A stretch of DNA of 64,000 nt from Phlegmacium glaucopus (GCA_015039465.1 MU130026.1:124001-188000), one strand, 5' to 3'; positions 1 to 11,562 are shown, counted from the first letter of the stretch. Notes: generated from the letters alone by a model not told the origin. Program-made: numbers and translations.

Positions 1-750
1 GAGAGCCGCCGCAATGGATTTGAGGACACCAACTTCAATGGCATGTTGGGGGTTATGGGGAGGTAAGAGAATGCATGATGGATCTGGAATAATCATTGCA
101 AGTCTGAGTTTTTTTTAGCCAAACGATGAACACCTTGAGATCAATCATTACTCACAAGCCTCATGCGAGAATGAGCCCTGTGGAATGGTGTTACGTGGCA
201 CACACAATGCCAGTTCCTTTGATAGGTTGTAGAAAGACTTGATCTGCGTGAGTTGAGCATCCTCAAGGACATATTGATCAAGTGCTGCAAAGGGAAAACA
301 GTGGCTGCAAATTGCTGGCTTTAGGCGATTACAATAGCGCTCCATTGGGAAAGCCCAGTAGCACCAAACAGGCCCCATAAACTTGATGCTGTCCACAATG
401 TGGAGGAGGGCATGGATTGTAACAGGACAAGTGGACAGTTGAGTCGCATCGTGTTGGTAATATATGCTGTAGATTAACATTCAGTCACCAGGTAAAATTA
501 GACATGGCCAACAGACTTACTCTTTGTATTCCTGTACCCATTTTATAAACCCTTCACGAATAGTTTCAATCTCTTTGTCAGAAATCTCAAACTGAAGGCA
601 CCGGTTCAAGAGAGTGACAAACTTTACAAAATGGTGATAATATTGTTGGCACTGAAAATGATTGCGAAGCAAGACAGGTCCAAGGTAAAGGGTCCAAAAA
701 GACCACATGTCTGTGGTGCATCCAAATTTACTCATCACAATATTGGGCAC

Positions 751-1947
751 GCTATAAATCATTGTTGTTGTTGTTATAAAACACCAACCAGAGAGCAGTG
801 GACCAGTCTTTAGGTCAAGAGACTCTCTGTTGTTTGTTTATGGAAGGTGTAACCTTGACTTGTAACACACAGAGGTAGGGGGTGAGAATAGAGATGAAGG
901 AGGATGAGGATGAATGAGAAAGAGTCTTCAGTAAGACTATAGCAGTTGACAGTTGGTTGACAGTGAGGGACTGAAAAAGCAAACTTAGAGGGATTAAGGA
1001 AGAGGATGAGGAGGAATAAGAGAGAGTCTTCAGCAAGACTATAGCAATTGATAGCAGGGGACAGTAACAGATAAAAGGCTGAAAAAGCGAACTTGAGGGA
1101 GGAATTCACTGGAATTCCACTGAGAGGATGACTGTTGGGGAGTAAGAATGGATTGGGAGAAACTACCTATCCTGGTACAAAAGAGCAGTATTTATACCCT
1201 AAGGATGAGGCTATGTAGAACAATAAAAAAAGAAAGAAGTACACGCTGTCAGAGGAAGAATGATGAAGAGAGGACAGCAGCGAGAAGAACAGAACAATGG
1301 AAAAGAAAAAGGAACAATAAAAGAATCTGTAAAGTGTCAAAGTGCGAGAGAAAAGAAGAGAAGGCAGTGTACATAGTCCAATAGCAAAAATATATCAACT
1401 CCATAGGCGTGTGGTCATGTCAAATATGTGAAAGGTCCTGAGTCAACACTTGTTTTGGCAGTGAATGATAAGATAAGAGGTAGGTAATTGAGGATAGGGG
1501 ACTGAGTGAGATCCAGGAGCGAGGTATGGCAAGATAGATAGCTGAGGCGAAGACTTGTGGGTCCATAGCCACAACAACAATGACAAAGCCTTTGACATAA
1601 TGGGAGATGTAGCTGATGTGTCCATAAACAGGCTGTTCTTGAAATGATGGGCCATAGATGTGATCAAACATGAGCCGATGACTGATGCGAATAGTAGATT
1701 GATCACTTTGTTGTATCACTAGCCAAGGGACAAACAGATGGTAGATGTTAAGGAGCATGTCGATAGTGTAAATGATTGAGAGCATAGTGGAAGACATTGA
1801 GGATATGATGGGTGATGAGGATGTTAACGTTGAACAAATGATTTTGTTGACCAGGAACGCGATTCAGGGCTGCTTCCGCTTATTTTCATGATGGCAACTT
1901 TTAAGCTTTGTTCTCATGCTACCAATCAGTATTGGTGCGCGATAACA
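751..1947 (-). mobile_element. R1 repeat copy A: LTR-like element inserted in the Tnp2 relic
   Basis: About 1.2 kb of repeat interrupts the transposase reading frame, which resumes directly on the far side (AYG before it, VPNIV after it). Read on the minus strand it starts near TGTTATCGCGCACC and ends near CGATTTATAGCG. It holds a TATA-type core promoter (TATAAATA at 1189-1196) and then a pyrimidine-rich stretch. It matches plus-strand copies at 4967-7632 and 11563-12302. The promoter-like core and lack of internal coding suggest a solo LTR. The exact ends and target duplication are not clear, so the class is inferred. Confidence 0.65.
1189..1196 (-). promoter_or_regulatory. TATA box of R1 copy A
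   Basis: TATAAATA, followed downstream by CTGCTCTTTTGTACC. The same core recurs on the plus strand at 6505-6512, 7253-7260 and 11965-11972 in the other R1 copies, always in the same context. This conservation in a non-coding repeat fits an LTR promoter. No transcript evidence is available. Confidence 0.5.
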
Positions 1948-2772
1948 CAACTGCCATATGCTGATGGAATTGTCAACCCTGATGCTGCAGTTCCCTCACC
2001 AATAGCTTCCCAGACAGCTTTTGGTAGTTCATAGGATTCTTCACCATCGTCGAGGCCTCTAAACTCTCCTGTCCAGAGTAGAATGAGGTTCTTCATGCTG
2101 TTTTCCCATATAAGATGCATGAAGTCGTAAGGGAAGGAGCCAGGGAAAGATAGAGAGTTCATATAGGAAAGGAGTGGGGTACCTTTGATACCATATGCTT
2201 TGGCAAGTTCATTAGCACCAGCATTTGTTGTGGCAGCATCTACCTCTGCTGCCTGAGTGAGAAACAAAGAATGGGTTCAGAGGGGTAAATTATTTGGCTG
2301 ATATTTCTGAATGTGGTTTTGGTCCTTGCAAACATCTGGGTGTGGCGCTTGATTAAGTGGTATATAGTGTGTTGTTGCCCGAACTCCTGGAACCCTGAGA
2401 CCTTTAATCTCACACATTCAACATGGGCAAAGGCTGTTGTGACCCTTCATATGCATAATCATTGAGACAGCTGGGATATCCCCAAAAACGACAATAAGGT
2501 ATGCACGTAGGAGGAAGAGGGTTGCTGTGAGAATGTCAAATGCTCACACTCTGTTTGCAAGACGAAACATCTCTTGAAGAAATGGCCACAAAAATGAATT
2601 GCAATCTTGAGGTTTTTTAGGGCTGGGAATAATGCCTAATGCAAGGTTGACATGAAAGCATATATCTGGGGGGAGGTTGTAATTGAAGAGGATCAGAGGC
2701 CACGCTGTGCTCTTCCTCTTGTTGAATGGTGCAAAACCATCCGTTGAAAGACCAAGGGCGACATCGTGGCGA

Positions 2773-4916
2773 TGATAGGATCCATATAGCCTCTAGGTTT
2801 GTAAACTGGTTATTTTTGCGATTTAACAACTTCGCAGTATACGCCGATGCCTCGCAGGTACCAACTTTATTCGCACCTTCGTTCACGGTTCTCGCACATC
2901 CTTTGCACCTCGCACAACATACTATAATCCTCGCATAACCTTCACACATCACTCCTATGACCTTTGTAACTATCCAACGCACCCTCATTCCTCTTCGCAC
3001 TTCATACTTCGACGTATCTTCAGCTTTCTCTATCAATACCGGACTTGACCATGTCTTTCCTTCGCAACCACATCTTCACACAGCTTCTCTTTAATCTCGC
3101 GGTCTTTCATGGCTCGCATACGCATCCCTTTCACTGGTTTGATCATGGTCCATGTTGTTCTCAACTTAATTTCTTTTAACTTTCCATATATATTATTATT
3201 TTATCATCTCCTTCGAAACAGGAGGTCATTCAACTGACCTCCTTACTCATCACTTTTATTTTTATTCTATCCCCTATTCCTTTGTTACCAAACTACTGGG
3301 CTCATGTGACTTTGCATTAGCTCAATTTTTACATTACTGTTTCGCATACCCGCACCTGGCTTAGCTTGTTACTCTTGTATTAAGTACCTGTAGCAAGTAG
3401 GAGGCAAGGCGAACAAGAGACGGCCAGAGTTTTGATCCCATGAACTTTGCAGCAACGTTCTAAGTCAATAGTCTCATCCTTTAAGCTACTTTGCAAACCG
3501 CGTAATCATTCACGAACTTTGCTATCCTCGCGGTCTACTCTTCTTGCGTATTTCAATACCGCTGATAGGACTGAAAATTGAATACCTATGGATTATTCAT
3601 TTTTCATAATATTATTCTTCAATTGAATCAAAAAGATCAATAAACCAACCATGAATTAATCTACAAATTGATAGTGTAAGGGTCAAAAGTGTTGACTACA
3701 CTTGTTGATTAAACTGGAAATTGCAAAGTTTTGAATGTTAACTCAGCAGATAACTATGATCTGAATTGATCTATTTATCATACTGTAAAATAACACTACA
3801 AAAAGTTCAGACTATAACCATACAAAAATCCATAATGGTCTAAATGAACAACTTGCAATCTAAAGTAACTATCAAGTCTACAACTGTGAAGAAATTTGTC
3901 ATACAAGTCCTAGGACGATATCAGTAAACATCAATAAATTTCCTGAAACAGTGAAACACTTTGTGACATTTTGTCACATCACTGTGACACTTGTAACATT
4001 TTTGTGACATTTGTGACATTATGACGTCATGAGACATATGATATCATAGAACAAGGCATGATATCATAGAACAAGGCATGATATCATAGAAAAGGCATGA
4101 CATCAAAAACAACATAGACATGACATCACAGACTCTTACCTAATTTTGTTTCTCATTTATGTATATAAGTAACTAGAAAGCACCAGTAACATTAGTGAAT
4201 TTGCACTCATTCTTTCTTTCCCAAGTTTCACAAACAGTGAATTGGCACAAGTTAGAAAGAACTTACAAGTGGACTTGTCCTACTTCACTCAGTTCAAAGA
4301 ATATTAAATCCTAAAGGGACTTGTCTTTGGAGTTGGAATATTAAAGCCTTTGTCAGAGTCTGAGGAGAAATCCTTGTACTATAAAGCTGTTTCATAGTCT
4401 GCCTCAGGGACTTTAAATCATTTGTTTTTGGAACTGTTCATAGAATATTAAATCCTAAAGGGACTTGTCTATGTTCATCCAAATTGGGTTATCATATAAA
4501 CAAAGAATATTGAACCCCAAAAAGGGAATAATCTTTGTCTATCAAATCACCATCTCATATAGTCTGAGAAATTGGACTTTAAACACTGGTCAAATTAGGA
4601 AAGAAGAGAGAAAAGAGAAAAGACAAGTTGTGAAAGATAGTCTAAAAAGGATTGGACTTTAAACCTGTATTTGGAAGTTCTATTCAAGAGTATACTGGTT
4701 ATACTTTCAAGGAAACCCCAACTTGCTTAATACAGAAATTTGTTATTGGTTGCTGGTTGTTGGATTTGTTTTGAACATTTCCTTAAACAGTAATCTTAGA
4801 AATACAAATTCAACCACATCACCGCGGACTTCTCTTTAAATTCTATCGAGGAAATCTACATTAACCCCTCTGAACTACGTTACTACTTGCGGTCTGATCC
4901 CACCGCAGGTACATCA
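2773..4916 (+). mobile_element. R2 solo LTR copy 1, with an exact 4-base target duplication
   Basis: The element begins TGATAGGATCC and ends GGTACATCA, so it has TGAT...ATCA inverted ends. It is flanked on both sides by GCGA (2769-2772 and 4917-4920), and the transposase coding sequence reads across the site if the element is removed. It contains the R3a LTR at 3563-4821; without that insertion R2 is about 881 bases. A second copy lies on the minus strand at 15694-16549. No internal coding region is present, hence a solo LTR. Confidence 0.85.
3563..4821 (+). mobile_element. R3a solo LTR nested inside R2
   Basis: A 1259-base element with ends TGATAGGACTG and CCACATCA, flanked by CCGC on both sides (3559-3562 and 4822-4825). 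Without it R2 reads continuously and matches R2 copy 2. Its 3' part resembles R3b at 17555-18813, which is exactly as long. Inside are direct repeats: GACATTTTTGTGACATTTG-like units (about 3960-4020), ATGATATCATAGAACAAGGC units (about 4035-4100), and ATATTAAATCCTAAAGGGAC units (4301-4320 and 4444-4463). No protein is encoded. Confidence 0.85.
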
Positions 4917-4966
4917 GCGATCCAAAAAATATGTGTGATCAAGTTGCTTATGGTTGAGCTTCACCT

Positions 4967-6955
4967 CAATCTACTATTCGCATCGGTCATCAGCTCACGT
5001 TTGATCACATCTATGGCCCATCATTTCAAGAACGGCCTGTTTATGGACACATCTCCCATTATGTCAAAGGCTTTGTCATCGTTGTTGTGGCTATGGACCC
5101 ACAAGTCTTCGCCTCAGCTATCTATCTTGCCATACCTCGCTCCTGGATCGCACTCAGTCCCCTATCCTCACTCATCTACCTCTTATCTTATCATTCACTG
5201 CCAAAACCATCATTCACACAATACCTGAAGCCTTCCCCCCCTCTTTCATCAGGAAAAATGACTTCTGCCCTAGGCTGTCCTGAAATGTCCTGGGGTGCCC
5301 CAGGCAGCTCAGGGCGCTCAGGTCAAGAGGTCATTCATGGGGTGCCTGAAGCCTTCCCACCCTCTTTATGACAAGTCTTAGGCCGTCCATTCGAGGATCC
5401 CGGCTAAGCAGGAATTGCCGGTTAAGTTTGCAGCTGAGGATTATTCTCGCAGAGTGTCAAGTGTTGTCAAGGCTGACCGACGTTGTCGCGCACCAATACT
5501 GATTGGTAGCGTGAGAAGAAAGCTTAAAAGTTGCCATCATGAAAATAAGCGGACTTTGAATTTGCTTACCTATTTTGGAAGCGGCCCTGAATCGTGTTCC
5601 TGGTCAACAAATCCATTTGTTCAACGATAACATCCTCATCGCTCATCATATCCTCAATGTCTTCCACTATGTTGTCTATCATTTACACTATCGACATGCT
5701 CCTTAACATCTACCATCCGTTTGTTCCTTGGCTAGTGATCCAGCAAAGTGATCAATCTACTATTCGCATCGGTCATCGGCTCGCGTTTGATCATATCTTT
5801 GGTCCATCATTTCAAGAACGGCCCGTTTATGGATGCATCAGCTACATCTCCCATTATGTCAAAGGCTTTGTCATCGTTGTTGTGGCTATGGACCCACAAG
5901 TCTTTGCTTCAGCTATCTATCTTGCCATACCTCGCTCCTGGATCTCACTCAGTCCCCTATCCTCACTCATCTACCTCTTATCTTATCATTCACTGCCAAA
6001 ACCATCATTCACGTGGTACCTGAAGCCTTCCCTCCCTCTTTATGACAATTTAGGAAGTCCAGGAGGATCACGACTAAGCAGGAATTGCAGATGAATCAGC
6101 AGCAGAGGATTATTCTCGCAGTGTGTCAAGTGTTATCAAGGCTGCGCGACATGGGATCATGGGCACCAGTAGTGTTTTGTAGCGTGAGAAGAAGGCTTAA
6201 AAGTCGCCTTCATGAAGATAAGTTGACTTTGGATTTGCTTTCCTATTTTTGAAGCATGCCCTGAATCGCGTTCCTGGTCAGTCGAATCATTCGTTCAACG
6301 TTAACATGCTCATTGGTCATCATGTCCTCACTGTCCTTCTCTATGTTTTCTCTCGCACTTTGACACTTTGGAGATTCTCTTTAACTGTTCCTTTTTCTTT
6401 TCCATTGTTCTTTTCTTCTCGCAGCTGTCCTCTCTTTATCTTTCTTCCTTTGACAGCGCGTACTTTGTTTCTTTTTATTGTTTTACATAGCCTCATCCTT
6501 AGGGTATAAATACTGCTCTTTTGTACCAGGATAGGTAGTTCAGTTCAATTCATTCTTACCCCCTAACAGTCATCATCTCAGTGGAATTCCAGTGAATTCC
6601 TCCCTCAAGTGCGCTTTTTCAGTCCTTTAACTGTCAATCTATCCCCACTGTCAATTACTATAGTCTTGCTGAAGACTCCCTCTTATTCTTCCTCATCCTC
6701 TTCCTTAACCCCTCTGAGTTCGCTTTTTCAGTCCTTTACTGTCAACCCACTGTCAACTGCTATAGTCTTACTGAAGACTCTTTCTCATTCATCCTCATCC
6801 TCCTCACCTCTACTCTTGCCCCCTACCTCTGTGTGATACAAGTCAAGGTTACACCTTCCCTAAACGAACAACAGGGAGGCTTTTGACTTAAAGACTAGTC
6901 CATTGCTCTCTGGTTGGTGTTTTATAACAACACAAACAACGATTTATAGCGACAT
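4967..6955 (+). repeat. R1 repeat cluster with a tandem duplication of about 660 bases
   Basis: At least two diverged units of about 660 bases lie head to tail, each holding the stretch from CAATCTACTATTCGCATCGG to the CCATCATTCAC region. Each is followed by a segment with AAGCAGGAATTGC and GATTATTCTCGCAG. The last unit runs on through the R1 promoter (TATAAATA at 6505-6512) to the R1 3' end near 6955. The reading frames of 91-166 codons here are discussed under findings. Confidence 0.65.
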
Positions 6956-7632
6956 GGGACCATGGGCAAGTAGTATTTTCTCAGGAACAAGGCTGCACCT
7001 TTCAAGTGTTGACTCAGGACCTTTCATATTTTGACATGACCACACGCCTATGGAGTTGATATATTTTTGCTATTGGACTATGTACACTGCCTTCCTTTCT
7101 TTTCTCTCGCACTTTGACACTTTACAGATTTTTTTATTGTTCCTTCTTCTTTTCCATTGTTCTTTTCTTCTCGCAGCTGTCCTCTCTTTATCTTTCTTCG
7201 ACAGCGCGTACTTTGTTTCTTTTTATTGTTTTACATAGCCTCATCCTTAGGGTATAAATACTGCTCTTTTGTACCAGGATAGGTAGTTCAGTTCAATTCA
7301 TTCTTACCCCCCACTTTCATCATCTCAGTGGAATTCCAGTGAATTCCTCCCTTAGTTCGCTTTTCTTGCCCCTTACTGTCAATCTATCCCCTATCCCTCA
7401 ACCGCTATAGTCTTACTGAAGACTCTCTCTTGCTCATCCTCATCCTCGTCTTATACCTCATTCATCTTCCAAGACCTTCATCCTCCTCCTTCTCTTCTCT
7501 ATTCTTTCCTCTAACCTCTGTGTGTTAAAAGTCAAGGTTATACCTTCCCTAAACGAACGACAGGGAGTCTCTTGACCTAAGGTCTGGTCCACTGCTCTCT
7601 GGTTGGTGTTTATATACAACAACAACAACGAT
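6956..7632 (+). mobile_element. R1 repeat copy C
   Basis: This copy joins directly to the preceding R1 unit at CGATTTATAGCG/ACATGGGACC. It carries the shared core: TTGACTCAGGACCTTTCA, a pyrimidine tract, TATAAATA at 7253-7260, CAGTGGAATTCCAGTGAATT, and the 3' terminal CTCTGGTTGGTGT then CGATTTATA. It abuts the Harbinger element on its left side and may have truncated it. No coding region. Confidence 0.65.
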
Positions 7633-7742
7633 TTATAACGTGACCAGTTTCAATGGGTTTAGTCACAGTCGCTGTAATCGTCGTATATTGATCAGATAAA
7701 GCTTTATTTTCCTTCCTGCTCCTCCTGAACCTACTGTCAAAC

Positions 7743-9202
7743 ATGGTAAATTTGAAACGTCGGCAAGGCAGTGGACCACAGCTCTCCTCACGCCAAATCC
7801 ATGAAGAAAAGCACAAAAAAGCAGCCCTATGCTTGCTTGGGGCAATTTCGGGAATCATTTCTGTGCTTGGACATCTTGAGGTCCACACCAATAAACGACC
7901 CATGCATACTTCAGCCCAGACTGGGCAAAAATGGCTTGATGAGCTCCTTGTTGGTGCATATCTGTCTTTTTTTGTGCTGTATACCCAAACTCATTGGCAT
8001 GCCTTGTTTTTGTATTGGAACAGGTCACCCCCTTCGCTTTCGCAGGCAAATGGGAATAAACCGTTTTGTGTTCCGAAAACTCCTCAGAGAACTGGAGCAG
8101 AAGGCTGGACTGTGTCCAACACGACATGTCTCATCTGAGGAGCAGCTTGCAATCTTTCTTCGTATCACACGGACTGGCCTGTCCAATGCAGAAATGCAAG
8201 AGCGATTCCAGCGGAGTGGAGAAACAATTTCAAAGTAGGTCTGATATACTATTATTAACTCAAATTGCAGATACTTACAACAACCCAGATGTTTTCATCG
8301 CATCCTCAACATGCTCATTTCAAAGGAATTCTACAGTGTTTATGTTCACCTACCAGCCAATGAGGTGCCACCTGAAATTCTAAATAATACAAAGTTCTAT
8401 CCTTTCTTCTCAGGGTGCCGTGGTGCCTTGGATGGCTCCCTCCTCCATGCCTTTGTCTCAAAGTTTGACATGGCAAGGTTCTGCAGTCGAAAAGGCTTTA
8501 TTTCCACCAACCTACTTGCTGCCTGTCTTTTCTCCTTGCGGTTCTGCTATATTCTGGCAGGGTGGGAGGGCAGTGCTGCAGATTCTCGGATTTTTGATAG
8601 TGCTCGACGAACAGACTTTGTGATTGAACCAGGTACATACTACCTTGCAGATGCTGGATTTCCGCTCTGCGATGCTCTTCTTGTGCCTTATCGTGGTGTC
8701 CGATACCATCTCAAGGAGTGGGAGCAAGCTAATTTACAGTAACTCTATTCACTTTTCATTGAATAATTTTTGTTCTCATGGTGTGGTTCTGAACAGGCCT
8801 GCAAACTACAAAGAACTTTTCAACCTTCGACATGCATCCCTTCGAAATGTTATTGAACGGATTTTTGGTGTTTGTAAACGCCGTTTCAAACTAATGGCAG
8901 CAGCAGCTGAATACAGCATACATACTCAAGCAAAAATTCCTGGTGCCATTGCAGCCCTTCACAATTTTGTCCATGTTCATGATCCCGATGATCTTGCAGA
9001 AGAGGATGGTGATAACAGCGATGATTCCGATGATGAGGAGACACCTCACAGGCAGCCACATGAGATACCAATAACACCAGAGAACCTTGGAGGGCATATC
9101 TCACAGGCAGAGAAGGATCGTGCAAGTGCAAAACGGGATGAGATTGCAAAAGCTATGTGGGAGAAGTATGTTGAGGAGCTACGAATTAGGAACATGGTAT
9201 AA
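7743..9202 (+). CDS. PIF/Harbinger-type DDE transposase (HARBI1-like), apparently intact
   Basis: Four exons give a 425-residue protein: 7743-7953, 8024-8234, 8289-8738 and 8797-9202. All three introns are GT-AG and the phase closes exactly. The catalytic triad candidates are the D of GALDGSLL, the D of GSAADSRIF and the E of LRNVIERIFGVCKRRFK, the layout of the DDE_Tnp_4 superfamily. The C-terminus is acidic (about residues 355-375) and then charged. Such transposases cut and paste in the nucleus and need a Myb/SANT partner, which lies convergently 98 bases downstream. I see no stop or frameshift, unlike every neighbouring element, so this is probably a young insertion. The terminal inverted repeats were not identified; the left side runs into R1 copy C. 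Confidence 0.9.
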
Positions 9203-9300
9203 TTATCAGATGATAATAGAGTTGACTAGCAGTTATAAAAAGGAATGATATACAAGTTGAGCAATAAATAACGAGGTAATAGTGAAAAGAGAACTAAACA

Positions 9301-10456
9301 CTACACTCCTGCTGTTGCCAACTCTCTCTGGATGTAACGAGCTCGAGTCTCTTTCTTCTTGATGGCAAGATAAGATTGTGCGATTGTTGAATCCTTGCGG
9401 AAGAGCTGGATTGCATCAATCTTCTCATCCTCAGAAAGGTCTCTGTCTTCTTCGAGCATTTGGATTGCAGTCTTGCATTTGGGAGTAGAAGTGGAACCCA
9501 TGGAACCGACAAATGCTGTGGCCAGGTCTCGCACAGAGGAAGCTACTTCAGTCATGGCATGACCAGCAGTTGGCTTGCGCCCACAGGCACGCTTTGACGA
9601 TGATGCTGACTCAAAGCTGTCATCAGCAGCCACACATTTTCGTCCATTTTCATTTGCTTGCCATGGCGTGACAGGGCCTAAAGGTGTACGTATATCCACA
9701 GCCTTATCATTATCCTAGAATAAAGGTATTGTCAGAGCAGAGATGACATCAGTGAAAGGAGAATTATTACTACCCCCTCCTCATCTTCAGTGCCATCACC
9801 TGGAACAGACGGTGAGAAGCGGCTCGCTATGTCACCGTTTTCGCCTGGCTCAGAAATCGGGGTAAAATCACGACCTGGGCGGAAAGCACCTTCTCCAGTT
9901 GCGACGGTTCCGACAACGAGGTCATGCAGGTCTTCAAAGAGTGGGAAGGCAGTCTTCTTCCACTTGGCAAGCTTCGGGTCAGACTAAAAGTTGCAATTAG
10001 ATTAAGTAGCTTTTACAAGATCCTTCTGAGAATAAAAATATGTACCTTCAAGAGCGCATCCCACACTTCAGCTGTTGCCATGACGCGGGAAAGCCCCTCA
10101 TCCCAGCCAAAACCTGATTTATCACGGAGCTGCTTCACCTGAATGTACTCCTTTTTGAGCTATACAAAAAATAAAATCAGATGAAGGTTTCCGAGAGGAA
10201 ATTGAGTACATACAGCAGCCCAACGGTATTGGCAGCTCACAGCTGTTTTTTTGCCACCACCGCTAGTCTTTTCGGTCCCAGAAAGCTCCTTTTCAGCCTC
10301 CACCCAAGCTGCACTGTGCCAGCTGCTGTTGCTGCCCATCCTCCCATTTTCCTTCTGTTTTTTGAGACACTCGACGAGGATGGAATCACAGCTTGAGTTC
10401 CAGGAGGATCGAGGCACAGAGGGGCCATTTTCCTTGTTTTTGCTGGCCTTTGGCAT
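9301..10456 (-). CDS. Myb/SANT-like DNA-binding protein, partner of the Harbinger transposase
   Basis: Four exons on the minus strand: 10456-10214, 10159-10046, 9983-9774 and 9714-9301. They make 326 residues with clean GT-AG introns of 54-62 bases. The N-terminal half is a Myb/SANT-like domain: a basic start, SWNSSCDSILVECLKKQ, a WVEAEKEL helix, QYRWAA and then LKKEYIQVKQL, with the usual following block KWKKTAFPLFEDL (near residues 125-140). The C-terminal third carries a helical segment ending KETRARYIQREL. In Harbinger elements this protein binds the element ends and helps bring the transposase to DNA. It converges on the transposase gene, the usual two-gene arrangement. The domain call is from remembered family sequences. 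Confidence 0.85.
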
Positions 10457-10584
10457 CGTAGGTATGATGTAATTTGCATTGTAAGATACGATTACAAGAG
10501 AATATTGATAGGTGAAAGAAGACGAGGGACGGAATGATGAGCATGACGGTCCAACAAACCGAGAACAAATCCACCCGAGGGTTA

Positions 10585-10602
10585 CCGAACATGCGTTCGG
10601 TT
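10585..10602. repeat. Perfect short inverted repeat
   Basis: ACCGAAC-ATGC-GTTCGGT, a 7-base stem with a 4-base loop, upstream of the Myb/SANT gene start. It may belong to the Harbinger subterminal region, whose right end I would place near the GGCCCC/TTA junction at about 10690-10700. Function unknown. Confidence 0.45.
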
Positions 10603-10689
10603 AGGTTTACAGACAAAACTGGCCGTTTGGGTTGAGTTTTGATTTTGGCAGGGAAACCGACATCAACCTGGATTGTAACCGGGATACCG

Positions 10690-10810
10690 AATGGGGCCTT
10701 AGGCTGTCCTGGGGCAACCTGAGGCAACCTGAGAGCATCCTGAGGCAACCTGAGAGCATCCTGAGGCAACCTGAGGCCACCTGAGAGCATCCTGAGGCAG
10801 CCTTAGTCCC
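10690..10810. repeat. Minisatellite with CTGAGGCAACCTGAGAGCATC-type units
   Basis: Imperfect direct repeats of about 10 and 21 bases: CCTGAGGCAACC alternating with CCTGAGAGCATC, at least eight half-units. Related CCTGGGGTGTCC strings occur at 11385-11500 and 5265-5300. Read as protein it yields a meaningless repeated peptide. Confidence 0.75.
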
Positions 10811-10870
10811 TTTGGATCTGATGCTAGAAAACATATATAAACCAGATATTTGAGTGGTCTCACACAACAG

Positions 10871-10892
10871 AATAATAATAATAATAATAAAA
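10871..10892. repeat. AAT trinucleotide microsatellite
   Basis: About seven consecutive AAT units followed by A/T-rich sequence. Simple repeat; no function inferred. Confidence 0.85.
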
Positions 10893-11384
10893 TTATATTC
10901 AATTATTCTAAACATCATATATACTAGTAATAAAATAATAATAAAATAGTGATACATAAATATATTAGTATAATACTGGGGAAGTAGGAAATAAGAAAAC
11001 AAAATTGTGGGTGGTTTATATATCTTTTGGATGGCGCACAGACCATTGGTCACATGGTCACAGATAAGCATGATTTCAAGCATATGGTACTGGGTCAGGG
11101 TAGATTACATAAATTCCAAAAAAGGAAATTTTTTAAAGATGGTAGAGAATTGTTTTAGGACCCTGAATATGTTTAAATTATATTAATAGCAGCTCTCCTT
11201 ATTGAGAAAACTGCAAAATACTTTCCTGGACGTGGCGGTTAAAGATTTTCTAGCAAAATTCATAAATTCTAAGGGACTCCCAGGGCCTCCTGATGTGATT
11301 TAATCCAGATGGTCAATGCACCAGGATACACTAAAGGTGTCCTGAGAAAATGGGTGACAGTCAAACCTTTATCTATGCTGTCCT
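10893..11384. other. A/T-rich intergenic stretch, nothing recognised
   Basis: A/T-rich sequence with no reading frame resembling a known family on either strand. The 158-codon minus frame that enters it is largely low-complexity and runs through the minisatellite. Confidence 0.5.
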
Positions 11385-11500
11385 AGGTTGTCCTGAGGTG
11401 TCCTTGGATAAGTTTGTAACACTCAAATTTTACCTGTGCTGCTCTAGGATGTCCTGGGGTGTCCTGGGGTGTCTTGGGGTGTCCTGAGTAGTGATGTGAT
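11385..11500. repeat. GTCCTGGGGTGTCCTG minisatellite
   Basis: Repeats of about 10-13 bases built on GTCCTGGGGT, GTCCTGAGGT and GTCTTGGGGT. The same motif class appears just left of R1 units at about 5270-5300 and in inverted orientation at about 10700-10800. It seems to travel with the R1 neighbourhood. Confidence 0.6.
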
Positions 11501-11562
11501 ACTAACAAATTACCCAAGGCTACCTAGGGCCAAAATCATTTTTCCTGATGTTATGACAATTT

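Larger units (their letters stand above)
1..4966 (-). pseudogene. Tnp2-family (CACTA-like) transposase relic, split by nested insertions
   Basis: Reading down the minus strand, the pieces 4966-4917, 2772-1948 and 750-1 join into one Tnp2-type transposase of the kind common in agaricomycetes. Recognisable blocks are ALGLSTDGF followed by KRKSTAWPLILFNYNLPP (about 2600-2760), FPYDFMHLIWEN (about 2090-2130), WSFWTLYLGPVLL (about 660-700) and TIHALLHIVDSI with GPVWCYWAFPMERYC (about 330-430). Both ends are missing: the upstream end runs into R1 repeats at about 4966 and the downstream end leaves the window. Two stops lie inside conserved blocks (TGA at 2544-2546 and 2418-2420); the second sits where I expect arginine, so a CGA to TGA decay is likely. 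A third TGA at 2277-2279 may lie in an intron. The family moves DNA by cut and paste; this copy is dead. The family assignment is from memory of Tnp2 proteins. Confidence 0.85.

Noticed and set aside
2617..3036. Minus-strand frame of 139 codons as a cysteine-rich protein
   Set aside because: It joins R2 LTR sequence to an out-of-frame part of the Tnp2 relic.
10607..11083. Minus-strand frame of 158 codons with ASGCLRMLSG repeats
   Set aside because: It is a translation of the minisatellite and A/T-rich sequence.
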